Shown: positions 1-11,665, counted from the stretch's first letter. The stretch: DNA of 64,000 bases from Ophioderma brevispina (GCA_023653785.1 JAMKCH010087972.1:84603-148602), one strand, 5' to 3'. Notes: generated from the letters alone by a model not told the origin. Translations and numbers: made by a program.

Positions 1-2230
1 AAGGTATGTTGGGTACATTCATTTTGGTTATCATGGAAAGAGAAGGACCATCGCTAATCCACTGGTTTCAAAATCATAAGCATCGGATGACTTTATAAAC
101 GACTTCTCGCGGGGTGGATCCCCCCCTTGGTTAAACCGTGTGTTACCAAAAAAGGCTTCGTATATAGACGAGGGCTTAAAACCAATGCATCACACTATGC
201 ATCACATAGTATAAAAATACAAAGTTTTGGTCAAACACAATTATTTTGAATTGTAACTTGCCTCAATATTTCATTACAAAGCAATATTCGCTTAGGTTTG
301 GTGATATCAGTTGCACTGTATCGAAGCGAGCGACCTTACTATATTATCCGCCATCATGGCTCCTAAAGGCTACAGCTCAGATGTGCGAGCACTTGTCGTA
401 AAAGTTTTTTGTGAAAATGAGAAATAGAAAAGAGAAATCTTGCATGGAATGTTATGGCACGTTTAGAACTTGTTTACACTACCGTCATCACTGTCAACAT
501 CATTATTACTGGACGAACACGTAACTTTATTTGTAGTTGGCCAGTTTTCTTTCAATCCGATCTCTTTTGTATTGCGAGGAAGAATCGAAGATTTTCTGGT
601 ATTTCTGTTCCCTATTTTGAGTAATGGAAAAGTCCAAGCTCCGCCCATAACTTTACCATCAATTGGAATCTACTATTCATCCGCCTCGATGTTCATTAGA
701 GGGTCGTCGAGTGCCAAATTGTGTAAGCACGTATTTCAATACGGAATAAATCGCTATCTCATCATAGTGCGCAGTTCACACTCCATAGAAAACCCTTTTA
801 CACAATTTGGGCACGCGCCAGTTGGTGTTACACTTTAAATGACTCCAAAAAAAGGAATCGATGCGGTGCCTCAGACTGTACGACAATCTGTTGTCATTGA
901 ATCTGGTATGGAGCCTTTACATATTCGATCAAAAAGTTTCATGTAAAATGGGTTAGAGCATCTTTTTCTGCTGAACAAAGTTGAGCATTTCAGCTGCCAA
1001 TAGGACAACACATCCCCTCCAAATGAATTCGTACCATCGACAATATGCTTTACTGACAGAATAAAAGCATCATACCTATAAAACTGGGGTGAAATCACTG
1101 ACCTCTACACATGGATAGCGGGCTGCCGCACAGTTGCATAGAGGTCTTCCACCTTTCGGATAGCGGCCATCTTGCCGGGAATGGCAAAGTCCATTCCAAA
1201 TTTCTGGAGACTTCTAAATCTAAAGAACGACATGCATGTTGGATATGTATGCATAAAAGTATGGGTCCCCTTTGAATAGCACAATACTTTGAGTCTGGTA
1301 TTGAAATTGACTGAATGACGAATACTATGGGAATACACCTTTTGTTATAGGTTATGCAAAAGTGAGGTGAAAGACCTCTATGTGGTCGCCAAATGAAACA
1401 ACAGAAGTTTGACCTGCACACTGCGCTTCACCTTATTTTGTCAAAAGTTAAAGAATTTTGTATAACAATAGAATATCTGTGTGGAATATGTGCACACAGC
1501 AGGTGTATGCATTGTTTCCCGCCTATTGCTAGGCGAAAAGCAACTTCCTGTTGTTTCAACCGGCGCACCTCGGACCCGTATCACATGTGTAGATGTCAGT
1601 GGGGAAGAGTGGTAATGTTTCTCGGGTTTTTACAGTTCAGACAGCAGATCACGCTTTGGGCTTGCAAATGTCATGATTTCTTAGCGCGTAAATTTTCAGA
1701 AATGAAAGGCTTTAAATTTTAAACCATTTTAAAGTGGACCTGGTACAAATATTAGATGCGATAATGACTCAAGAAAGATAAAATCTATAGTCTTTGCTTG
1801 GCCTAGCAGTATCAGAAATGTATATTCCTTAAATAATTATGTGATCCGTTTCGTATTTCCTGTAATTTAATTTGGATGGATTAGGACGGAAAATACTGTA
1901 CTTTTGACAACTGAGAAAAACTGTCCGTTTCCATCGCAGAGCGGGCGGAAGATTCGACCAAATGGAGGACTCCTAACGACAACGACCTCTAGAAATGATA
2001 ATAGACAGGGAAGGAAATGATAGTGGTTCTACCGGTACAATTTGCGGAACAACAGGCTTCAAGAATGTGAAGTTCCACCAAACGAGATCTAGTTGTGGAA
2101 CCAGTTCATCGCAGCCATCCCCCCCCCCCCCCCCCCCCCCCCCCCCCTTGCGCTCCCTGAAGGCAGACGTTAAGTCGAACCAGTCGGCGCACCAAAAAAA
2201 AGAGGCTAGGAGGCCGGATTAAACCCACAG
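1..2230. other. No recognised gene; low-complexity tail
   Basis: No frame here gives a protein I recognise. A short plus-strand stretch near 356 begins MAPKGYSSDVRALVVKVF, which is faintly like the start of a transposase, but it stops within about 30 codons and cannot be assigned. The other open frames are short, several lack an ATG, and their composition is not gene-like. The stretch ends in a pure C tract at 2119-2147. Confidence 0.5.
2119..2147. repeat. Poly-C homopolymer (29 bp)
   Basis: This is an uninterrupted run of C. It gives a poly-proline stretch in one reading frame, which is an artefact of the homopolymer and not a protein feature. Confidence 0.95.
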
Positions 2231-2679
2231 CTTTTCGAGTCGGCAGGCAAGAGCCTTTTATCACAAAAGAAAGACCAGAGAAGAAGCCTACCTAAATTGC
2301 AGAAGCCGTGATGTCAAGGATTCATAAATCTGCCGAAGCCCTCTTAAGACTCAATCTGGAAATACCTTGATGAGCAGCTTATGAAGGAATTACAAAATGA
2401 AAATAGGCGAATCCACAATGAGCAATTAACCATTCTGGAGAATTATGCTACAAGAGACTCTTAGACTGATTTGGAGTTAAACCAGCAGTCTCCAAGAAAG
2501 AATGATAAGAAACAGCAATGCTCAAACAAAAACAACAACAAAAACTAAGGCGATTGAAGAGAAAGACACCAAGCGCCAAAACAAACAAGCCCTGAGAGAT
2601 GGAAAACAAGGTGCACTAAGCTAATTTGAAAAAAGGATTTCCTTAAGCTCGTGAGCTTACACAACAAAGAAGGAAACTA

Positions 2680-5560
2680 GAGAGGAAAATCAAAGAAAGG
2701 AAAAGTGCAGCAAAGAAGCAGCACCAATTCGACAAAATCCAAACAAATTGCGAAATTACTGAATGAAAACAAACAAGATCCCTTCCTTCAGCAAAACAGC
2801 TACAGAGAAGTTTTTCAAAAATATCAACAGTTACATAAACACGCAAACTACAAATACCACCCTCTAAGGGCATGAAGAGACCACCAAGCCAACCAATGCA
2901 TTCAACACTAAACTATCCAGTCTGGCAGAGTTAAACAGCTATCTTCAGCAAAAGAAGAAATGCCAGTGCTCCAGACAAATCGATCCCCATACATAGTGTG
3001 GGCAGAAATGCCCTAGAACAAACCAGGCCACTACATGAAGTATTTGCAATCATGGAGAACAGAGCCGCATACTGTGAGCTGGGGGGGGGGGTGGGGGGGG
3101 GGGATGAGAACGGGAGACACCGTTCTTATATCCAAAGAGGAGTACACTATATAGTGATCCTCCTGCTTCAGGCCATCACACTGAAGAATTTTAGTGGTAC
3201 CTCGGAACGGGTACTCTCGCTCAAAGAACCATCAACTACTTGACAGAAAAACTAACATATCACCAATCCAGTCACAACATGGCCGGACCTGCAAAAAATG
3301 CATTACTGTACCACACAAACCTGGTGCAGTTGGCTTTAGAGTGGATCATGTTCCAGACCCACATTCGGAAGATCATATTTAAATATTATAACTTCATTAA
3401 TAATTTAAGATGTTTATGGTTTAAAACTCTATCACGTGATTAAATAATAGTTCAACTATGCAGCGAGAAATCGGCGCCATCCGTAAAGAGTATCCCTAAG
3501 CAACGGCCCACCAGTAAAAATAGTTCGTTTTTCAGAAGTTACTATTACGGCTTCAGAGGGTACTATTTACGGCCTTAATTCGCGTGATTACTCGTTCGCG
3601 TCGCGCATCTGATTGCGCGTAGTGGACTGCATCTACCACTTCATCATCAGAGATTGCATGTTTGACGTGAAAATTTATTGAAATAAAAATGCACCAAAAA
3701 ACTAATTTTTTCATTGTAAAACTGGAAATTTATTAATGCAAGTATATAAAACAAATAGAAAAATACTGACTCTATTCTAGTCTCTGGTTTAAAAACTATG
3801 GTCCCTCGGTGGAATACTATTTGTGCTATTTTGCTTCGGGGCTATGTGTATACTATGATGACACTGTTGTATGTGTCAAAACAAATGGAGGACAACTGCT
3901 CTGGATACAGTGCATGTAGGAGTATTCCAGGCTCCCCACTCTCCTGCATCCTGTTCTTAGCCGTCTTCAATCGGTGTCTGATCTCCAGACCAGTCCAAAA
4001 ACCTCGGGTACTGCATGGAGTGGATCTAACATCATATCATCTGCCAAAGTATACGCAGATGACCGACCCTCGTAGCTAGGAGCCAGGATGCCAAGAACGC
4101 TGTAATACTGAGCACTTGAACAACTTCCTCGAAAGGACACGGACCATGAAAGCCAAACCAAGCAAATGTAAGTATCATGCCATGAAGAGATTTGTCCACA
4201 ACGCAGAACAAAAGCGACAATGAAGATAAAACGCAAATGTGGCATACGATCCCGGCCTAGAAATGGACGGACAGCAGAGTGCTTATATACACAGTCACCC
4301 ATGCGTTTCTGGACCTGAAGGACAATAAAATCAGAGACATGGTATGCACAAAGATGACAGAAATGCTTCAAACAACCAAGTCAACTCAGCGCGTGGGCCT
4401 ATGAAGCTATGAAATATACAATAATGCTATGTACCCAAACTGACGTGGGAGTTAACCATCTATAACTATACACTATACTAACGTTGAAAACTCTGGAAGC
4501 ACTTGCACCAAATACCTGAAGCAATGAGCAGGTACAAGCAGATGCACCACCACCAGCGCTCTGTACAGAGCAGGAAACCAATCAGTCAAAAGCAAGTAAC
4601 TAAGTCCCATCGAAAACAAAAAAACAAAAAAAAAAAAAAAAAAAGACTCTAAAGATGGAAGTACACGGACACTTTACGATATGCATGGAAAGAAAAAGAC
4701 GAAGCCAGAAGGAATGGTATAAAAGAATTAGAACAGAAAGAACGGCAATTCTAAATGAAATGGCTGAAGGTCAGGACGGATAGAGCCGGTCTTGGGTCCA
4801 AAAAGAACCAAGATGATCAAAGACAGAGGTCATCAAGAACAAAAGGACAAATTGCCTTCACCGCGGACTATAAAATTAAGATGTGATGAGGAAGACATGT
4901 TTGTCTACCTTTATGGATGTGCGAAACAAGGGCAGTGGTTGAACGGGGAGTCTGTCATGCATGTCGACACCTCCTGGGCGCCAGAGCTGCTGTCCTCCAC
5001 ATTCAAGCCCAATTCATGATCACCTTCCATCCCCTGCCAACCCCTGTCATCCTCGTCATTGTAAATTGTCCACATCCTCAAACGGTTGTAGCCTACTCTT
5101 TTACAAAGCGGGAAGAACACTTGGCGCCATGACCAACACTGAAAAGCAATCTCTACAGGTCTGGCCCGTACATCGTAGAGGCAATCAGAAAAAAACATCG
5201 CACCTGAGAAGGAACTCATCTCTACAACAGCCTTTCACAGATATCACCATATTTCTTACCAAAAACAAAGACGCTGATCATCATAGAGCTAACAGTCCCT
5301 ATAGAAAAGAACCTATCCAATGTTACATACTACTTTCCAATAGAAGTAGGAAGCAGAGGTTTTGCAATCATCAGTCAACAAATGCCGGACATCCTTGGGG
5401 CATCATAAAGGAAAGAGAAAGGCATATAACCGATGAAAGCAGCCAAAATGCACTCAGAACGCGAAAACTATGAATCTGGTCAGCAGAAGCTCAAAGGTGT
5501 TCAGACAGATGAGCTACAAGCAAATCAGCAATATGCTCTGAGGGAAGTGAGAATGGTTGA
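2680..5560 (+). pseudogene. Broken RLE-class non-LTR retrotransposon
   Basis: This is a decayed ORF of a non-LTR retrotransposon whose product would have been a reverse transcriptase followed by a restriction-like endonuclease (RLE), as in the R2/NeSL group. The pieces lie in the right order but in shifting frames with stops. An RT N-terminal part covers about 2710-3380 (for example LAQRTINYLTEKL near 3218, followed by NLVQLALE). The palm has GSPLSCILFLAVFN from 3930 and the catalytic YADD at 4052-4063. A thumb/connection region runs to about 4400-4980, followed by a WRHDQ-like motif near 5125. The RLE-like end is IIIELTVPIE with PIEVGSRGF at about 5259-5390. About 415 bp (3381-3795) interrupts the RT and does not read as RT. 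Poly-G (about 3080-3102) and poly-A (4615-4644) runs add to the damage. RT identity is well supported; the R2/NeSL assignment rests on the C-terminal motif order and is an inference. Confidence 0.7.
3381..3795. other. Non-coding interruption inside the RT relic
   Basis: RT-like reading stops at about 3380 and resumes at about 3796 at the expected next region. The AT-rich sequence between reads as no protein. It could be an inserted short repeat or an unrelated replacement. I see no clear terminal repeats. Confidence 0.5.
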
Positions 5561-5660
5561 GCGCTCACAAACCCAGGAATTACCCGCCAAGTCTGGTCCC
5601 AAATTTCCAGAGACTTTAGAACACACTAATCTAGAGATACTGCATAGGTGAATTTTCCCT

Positions 5661-6100
5661 ATTAAGTCACCTTCACAGATAGGGCGATATATTCAGGAGT
5701 GCTTGTATCTTGAAACGGATAAAACTAGGCTCCGAAGGTGACAGTGCTGGTGTTCTACCAATAAACCTATTCCTGCGGCAGGTTTTAGCCCGACTTTGCA
5801 TCTAAAATCTATATCATTTGATTTGTTTGAAAAAAAATGACAATTTTACATTTAATATCAACCATCACCGACTTTAGCATGCTAGTTTAGACATATATCT
5901 ATCTGATTACATACTCCTATTTCAAACAATTTCAAAGATGGTAACAACGCGAAATCCAACAAAAATGTACCTTGACCAAAATCTATTTACACTTCTTTCA
6001 TAGTGGTCATTCGAAGTCAGTTGAGTTGCTAAAAAGAAAATAAGCAATATTTGTGTGACCTGCGCTTTGACTGTTTAAAAGGTGTATAGGCACGTTCAGC
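5661..6100. other. Intergenic, nothing recognised
   Basis: AT-rich sequence between two retrotransposon relics. No open frame, RNA gene or clear repeat was seen. Confidence 0.5.
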
Positions 6101-6145
6101 TGGTCCTGACGATTAAAAAAGTAAACCTTTGGTAATCCAAGGTGA

Positions 6146-7245
6146 TTGAGGAATTTTCTTTCTATTGATTCTGACTACATAAGGAGGGGATGGGATAAGG
6201 GTAACTACACGGGCATGGTTGTGTTGAACTTGCAAAAAGCATTCGACACAGTGCACCACAAAATTCTCTTGATTAAATTGAGGGCTCTTTGTATGGCTGC
6301 AGATTCTATGAAGTGGTTTGACTCGTAACTTACTGGCAGAAGGCAGGTCGTTGACATAAATGGAGCCCCCATTCATCACCTAAAGAGATCACGTGTGGTG
6401 TGCCCCAAGGCTCAATCTTGGGGCCTTTGCTGTTCCTTATTTATGTCAACGATATGGTTTCTGCTGTTGACTGTAAACTGGTTCTTTACGCTGATGACTC
6501 GGCTCTGATGGTTTCGCACAGGGAAGTTTCTGTCATTCAGGATCGACTCAGTTCAGCCCTTGCGGTGATTAACGAGTAGTTGATTGATAATAGATTGGCT
6601 CTTCATCTCGGCAAAACTGAGTCTATCCTGTATGGACCGAGATGTAGGCTTGTGAAACACTCAGAGCTGAAGATCAAAATGTCATGATACTATTATTACT
6701 CCCGAAACTGAAATCAAATATCTTGGGCTGGATCTTGATCAATCATTAAGTGGTGAAATAACTGGTAACAAGGTAATTTGGAAGGCAAACAGTAGACTAA
6801 AGTTCATCAGGCGAAAAAGTCGGTATTTAAATCAGTACACCAAGAAATTGTTGGTTTGTGCTCTTATACAATGTCATTTCGATTATGGTTGTTCCATTTG
6901 GTATCCAGCTTTAACGAATCAGACCAAACAAAAGCTTCAAGTTTCCTAAAACAAGATCATCATGAACATTTTTCAACTTGTCCCCTAGATCACATATTGG
7001 TGCTAGTGAATTTTGCAGTATTAACTGGCTTCCTGGTTCTTTAAGAGTCTCGCAAATAATGATTAATCAGGTTTTTTGTATTTTAAATGGTAAAAGCCCA
7101 GCCTATCTCCTGGATAGTGTAATAAAGGCTGTGGATGTCCATAACTACTCTACCAGGTCAGGGCCTATCGCCCTTCACAAAATTCGCAGGGGTACTAATG
7201 GGCAAAAAACTTTTGCCTTTTCAAGGCCTCTAATCAACCTTTTTG
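6146..7245 (+). pseudogene. Jockey/CR1-like LINE reverse transcriptase relic
   Basis: This is a 5'-truncated, frameshifted reverse transcriptase of an EN-type non-LTR retrotransposon. Motifs appear in order: LQKAFDTVHHKILL (about 6232), GVPQGSILGPLLFLIYVND (about 6398-6455), LVLYADDSALM with the catalytic YADD at 6487-6498, then LIDNRLALHLGKTESILYG (about 6580-6635). A C-terminal region with SFRLWLFH- and ILNGKSPAYLLD-like text follows, to about 7240. At least one frameshift separates the first two motifs, and stops occur after LAVINE and later, so it cannot make a full enzyme. The motif set is typical of jockey, CR1 and L2-type elements; the exact clade is not decided. Confidence 0.85.
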
Positions 7246-7450
7246 TAGCGGCGGGGAACAACCAGCGGACCAGATGGCGTTCGCCATAGATGCAATGAAA
7301 ATCAGCTAAGACAGGATCAACATGATTCTTATAGCCCACATTGGCCCAAGTTATGTGAAGTGCATAATCCATGGTTATTAAGCTTCCATATTTGCCATTT
7401 ACCAGTTCATTAGTCACCTGACATCTCTGATGACTGTGATGAGGTTCGGT
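7246..7450. other. Short unassigned stretch
   Basis: Sequence after the LINE relic that does not read as RT. No repeat partner was found inside the window. Confidence 0.4.
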
Positions 7451-7455
7451 CATTC

Positions 7456-7714
7456 AGTGACCCTGGGTCACTGGTGACCCTGATGAATTCAGCATTCTGT
7501 ACGGAATAAAGCCCATGTCCACATGTGTTTTCTGTAAAGACTTCTGTATTCATCAGGGTCACAAGCGCCCCAAGCTTTAGTGACCCTGGGTCACTGGACT
7601 GATGTCCCTGATTTACTCAGTAGTCTTCACAGTATTAGTATGCTTACATGCAGCTAGCACTTTATTCCATTAGACTGCTGAATTCATTGGAATCACCAGT
7701 GACCCGGGGCCACT
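7456..7714. repeat. Three spaced palindromic GTGACCC motifs
   Basis: The 17-bp near-perfect palindrome AGTGACCCTGGGTCACT occurs at 7456-7472 and 7579-7595. A third, diverged copy (AGTGACCCGGGGCCACT) lies at 7698-7714. Spacings are 123 and 119 bp. Between copies, pieces such as 'tgatgaattcag' and 'atcagggtcac' recur, so this may be a short tandem array or the remains of an inverted-repeat element. Confidence 0.7.
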
Positions 7715-7724
7715 AAACGACCAC

Positions 7725-7950
7725 ACTTGTTAGGGTTTAAGTTATGGGTCAGGGTTATAGTAATGGATTAGGGTTATAGTTATGGCTTGGTAAGGGTTAG
7801 AGTTGCGCCTTAGGGTTAGCGATAACTTAGGCTTAGAGTTGACTAGTCTAAGCCAAGGCAGGGTTGAGATTAGAGTTATTGGTCAAAATTAGGGATTAGG
7901 GTAAGGGTCAAAGTAAGGGTAAGGGTTAGTGTTGGGATCAAGGTTAAGCC
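7725..7950 (+). repeat. Degenerate telomere-like (GGGTTA) repeats
   Basis: Dense but imperfect GGGTTA/GGGTTAT/AGGGTTAG words (for example gttagggttt, cagggttata, attagggtta, aagggttagtg) run through this stretch on the plus strand. It looks like an old interstitial telomere-type or satellite tract, not a live telomere. Confidence 0.75.
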
Positions 7951-8540
7951 TAGTCCTAGGTTGCTCTGACTAGACACTCCATATTGGGTTGTGGTCGTGT
8001 TTCGCGTGGGCTATGACGTGTCAAGCTAGGTTAAGCCTAGGATTAACTCATTTTGTTCCTACTTACTGCATCAAAATGACAGTTAATGTCATACATGCAT
8101 GAGACTTCTTCTATGTCATGTATGGTATACTTTTATCCCAGACTAAATCAGACTAAATCAGCGTAATGTGAACCGATTTTAAATCTATGATTTTAACACA
8201 GGAAATGTAAATGGAAGCAGTGCATCTCCACTGTACATAAAATCAATAAAGGTGCTGAATTTTGATCTTTGCTCACACTCGCATTTTTTAAAAATTCAGC
8301 CTTACCATTCCTGAAGAGGTTGCAAGGCCTCTGCAGCAAAATTAGGTGAAATCTGTGTCTTATACACAGCAAAATACCTAAAATCTCTGCAATTACAGCT
8401 TCAAAATACCCATAATCTAATGATTCACTGCTGTTTCTTAGCATCACAGTGTATTTTCGAATCAGACGACAATTTCAGAGCGATTCATTGGGTTCAAAGG
8501 TCAAATTAGACTCCTCACCAACCGCTAATCACACCTCTAA
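7951..8540. other. Intergenic, nothing recognised
   Basis: No gene-like frame. The 84-codon minus-strand frame here has no recognisable domain and is treated as chance. Confidence 0.45.
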
Positions 8541-8750
8541 TTAAAGGGATTAGCAGCGATTTGCTAATGCGAAACATCGAAAAATCACCAAAATTCATAT
8601 TTATATATATATTGGTTACTGGCATGGATATGCAAACATAACCTGCAAGTGGTTGGCTTGAATCCGTGTATTAAAGACAATGCAGTATCTGATTCTTTAA
8701 TTTCTAATTTAATCAAAATTCCGACTTGAGATCAAAAAAGCCTTGATGAG
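8541..8750 (+). mobile_element. TTAA-type MITE, one end (family A)
   Basis: It begins TTAAAGGGATTAGCAGCGAT and then matches, over about 200 bp, the reverse complement of the right half of the element at 25579-26133. Shared internal text includes 'ctggcatggatatgc', 'aacctgcaagtggttg' and 'ccgacttgagatcaaaaa'. The opposite terminus is missing, so this is a truncated or solo-end copy. Confidence 0.8.
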
Positions 8751-9175
8751 GAAAGATGAACAATTTGAGCCCATTTTTAAAGAAATCGGTGCAATATTTA
8801 AGATTTAACCTTTTGTGATGACCTTTGACATTTGACGATTTTTGTGTTATATCTCCATAACCATAAGTTGTAAGTAGTACAAACTATACCTTTTTTTAAT
8901 CCTTGTAACAAGACAAACACTTTGGTTACCTTTTTACAGCAGTCCAAGCATTTTTCATTTTTTACCCCTGTATTATGAATTTTCCCCCTCCTGGATTCCG
9001 CCCACACTTTCTCGAGGATCACCCCCGCTAAATTTGTTCATTAACCTTCACAGAAGGCAAATCAACTGAGAAATGATGCTCTGCTCTCCACGGTCACGGA
9101 ATTGCCCCAAATGACCCTACTAAGAGGCTCCCGCATCATACACTGCAAACAAACTAGTGCACGAGATACTGGTGC
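8751..9175. other. Intergenic, nothing recognised
   Basis: No gene-like frame, RNA gene or repeat partner seen between two MITE copies. Confidence 0.4.
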
Positions 9176-9476
9176 TTAAAGGTCCCAGGAAATGAGATGA
9201 TAAACCTACTCCAAATCTTTACGGGACATTCCATTCCAATAAACAGGGCCAGAAAAAAATACACTACCAGTGACATCATTAGTGAAACTATTGATTTTCA
9301 GTCAGTGTCATGAATAGATTCACACCAGTCACCTGCAATTTTCTATTACTCACTGAAAAATCAATAGTTTCACTAATGATGTCATCACCAACCCAAATAT
9401 TGAATGCTTTCTAGTCCCTCCTTGTAGACTTGACACAAACCACATCATTTCTATTTGCATTTCCTGGGACCTTTAA
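9176..9476. mobile_element. TTAA-flanked MITE (family B)
   Basis: A complete short element. TTAA lies at both ends (9176-9179 and 9473-9476) with matching inverted termini, AGGTCCCAGGAAATG and CATTTCCTGGGACCT. It holds a second, internal inverted repeat: 'gacatcattagtgaaactat' near 9272 and its complement near 9370. It has no coding capacity. TTAA target duplication is the hallmark of piggyBac-like transposition, so mobilisation by such a transposase is inferred. Confidence 0.85.
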
Positions 9477-10242
9477 TACTGATGCATGGGGTTGTTTTGA
9501 AAGCAGCAACAATCTGGATAGCCAAAGTTTTCGTTCAGAGCGATTTACTACGATATTCAAATGAAAGGAGCTTTTTCGAAGCCATTCACTTGCACGTTAC
9601 CAAGCTAACCCGGAAATAAGTACCTAGCGTTGGAGGTGTGTGCATTTCTCAATTGCTGATTGGCTGAAAGTCGTACGATACGATGTAATGTGCTTTTGAA
9701 TATCTATGCCGTGTGCAGCTGGGTCTGTCATCGGAACAGGTCCAGTGTTCTATCATGGCTATCCACAAGGCTTTTATACATGTACATAGATATTTGATAC
9801 AGGCGTGAGTCCCTACTTCTCTACCGTCTATGGTTGACCGTAAAATGAACCGGTGGTTGACAACGGGTGAATCCCTACGATTGTAGACAATCAGAGAAAC
9901 ATTCTTGTTTCCAGTTCTGGTGTATAAACTTTGCTGAAAGTTTTACTGAAATTTCAGGGTTCGGTATTTGCCGGCAAAATTGTTCTTTTTTTCAGCAAAA
10001 TGACAAAAGCTAAAAAACCCGGGTTTTGCCAGTTTTTGCCTGTTTAAACCGGGAAATACTGGAAAAGCAGATAAAACTAATAGAATATGAAGTCAGATAA
10101 ATAATAGAAGTAATGCTGACCGCCGGAGAACACAAAAACGCAACTTCCAATGAATCACTGAACACAGTTGTATTCAACAATTACACCCGTGACAAAAATA
10201 ACCATTATATGTACATGAAGACATGAAGTTTTTAATACATGG
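9477..10242. other. Intergenic, nothing recognised
   Basis: AT-rich, no gene-like frame. It includes a run of short words such as 'ttgccggcaaaa', 'ttgccag' and 'ttgcctg' near 9960-10060, without clear periodicity. Confidence 0.4.
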
Positions 10243-10797
10243 TACTATATTCAATGATTTGACATGAATGGCAAATGGTTTAAAATGTTCATTTAGCAAA
10301 TTGAAACTAGTATGGAACATAAATAAATGAAAATGATAACACAATCAATCATAAAGGCAATAATGAATAAGGTTTTCATAAAAGCAATAATAACACATTT
10401 TTTTTGAAGAGCACCCACCCCCAATTTTCCAAAAAAAAATAGATTTTTGCAAAGTTGCATTGGTAACTGGCTAGTAAACTATACCTGTAAATGGTTAATG
10501 TCTATGTGTCGTAAACGGAGGAATTTTGTAATTAGAACAATTAATATCGCGGGTCCAGAAAATAATTAACGGCTGCTGGAAACCGTCTTCAATATGAAAA
10601 TAGCCGGGAAACAGCGCAATGTACGTATCTACGCTCATCCATTAGTGGTTTCATTGGTTCAGACAGGTCAAGTTAGAAGTCATTTTTTTGCGAGGTGGCA
10701 CTATTTTATAATGGACGGACAGAATTTTTGGCGTTTCCAGCCCCGCCGCCAAATCTGGGATCTCGATTCAGTTTACAAAATCGCTTCTTTATGACAA
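10243..10797 (+). repeat. Duplicated segment, copy 1
   Basis: This 555-bp segment matches 11113-11665 almost exactly. The differences I can see are one substitution ('caggtcaag' versus 'caagtcaag') and a two-base indel at a T run. Similarity ends abruptly at 10797, where a perfect hairpin starts. Confidence 0.95.
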
Positions 10798-10860
10798 GCC
10801 CGTTAGTCGCTTGCAAGTCGAGCCCCCGAAGGGGGCGAGACTTGCAAGCGACTAACGGGC
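10798..10860. repeat. 63-bp near-perfect hairpin
   Basis: Two 22-bp arms (10798-10819 and 10839-10860) are exact reverse complements. Inside them lie a symmetric GA/GA internal mismatch, then GCCCCC-GAA-GGGGGC. The whole folds into a long stem with a three-base loop. The hairpin sits exactly where copy 1 of the duplicated segment diverges from copy 2. Confidence 0.95.
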
Positions 10861-11092
10861 GAACCACGCCTGAACAAGACACATTATTTCTCATAATGTC
10901 CTACTTCTTATTCTTTAATTAACATAAACGTCGAGCAAAAAAGAAAGCTAAAACCTTTAAAATATGTTGCGTCTTCTGTACATTTTCATGATATTTAGCT
11001 ATGATTTAATTCATTTTCTTTACAAATAAAAACACTTTAATGCCCACGTTTGCTTATATGGTCGTTGTAAAAGTCTAGACTTTATTGAAAGG

Positions 11093-11112
11093 NNNNNNNN
11101 NNNNNNNNNNNN
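11093..11112. other. Assembly gap (20 N)
   Basis: Twenty N. Copy 2 of the duplicated segment starts on the first base after the gap. Confidence 1.
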
Positions 11113-11665
11113 TACTATATTCAATGATTTGACATGAATGGCAAATGGTTTAAAATGTTCATTTAGCAAATTGAAACTAGTATGGAACATAAATAAATGA
11201 AAATGATAACACAATCAATCATAAAGGCAATAATGAATAAGGTTTTCATAAAAGCAATAATAACACATTTTTTTTGAAGAGCACCCACCCCCAATTTTCC
11301 AAAAAAAAATAGATTTTTGCAAAGTTGCATTGGTAACTGGCTAGTAAACTATACCTGTAAATGGTTAATGTCTATGTGTCGTAAACGGAGGAATTTTGTA
11401 ATTAGAACAATTAATATCGCGGGTCCAGAAAATAATTAACGGCTGCTGGAAACCGTCTTCAATATGAAAATAGCCGGGAAACAGCGCAATGTACGTATCT
11501 ACGCTCATCCATTAGTGGTTTCATTGGTTCAGACAAGTCAAGTTAGAAGTCATTTTTGTGAGGTGGCACTATTTTATAATGGACGGACAGAATTTTTGGC
11601 GTTTCCAGCCCCGCCGCCAAATCTGGGATCTCGATTCAGTTTACAAAATCGCTTCTTTATGACAA
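11113..11665 (+). repeat. Duplicated segment, copy 2
   Basis: Near-identical to 10243-10797 (see copy 1). It begins exactly at the contig edge, so it may be a second allele placed in tandem and not a genomic duplication. Confidence 0.95.

Noticed and set aside
463..838. 122-codon plus-strand and 61-codon minus-strand frames
   Set aside because: The plus-strand frame starts with a non-ATG codon, neither frame has a recognisable domain, and the two overlap each other on opposite strands.
1995..2222. Proline-rich protein frame
   Set aside because: The proline run is the poly-C homopolymer; the flanks are not gene-like.
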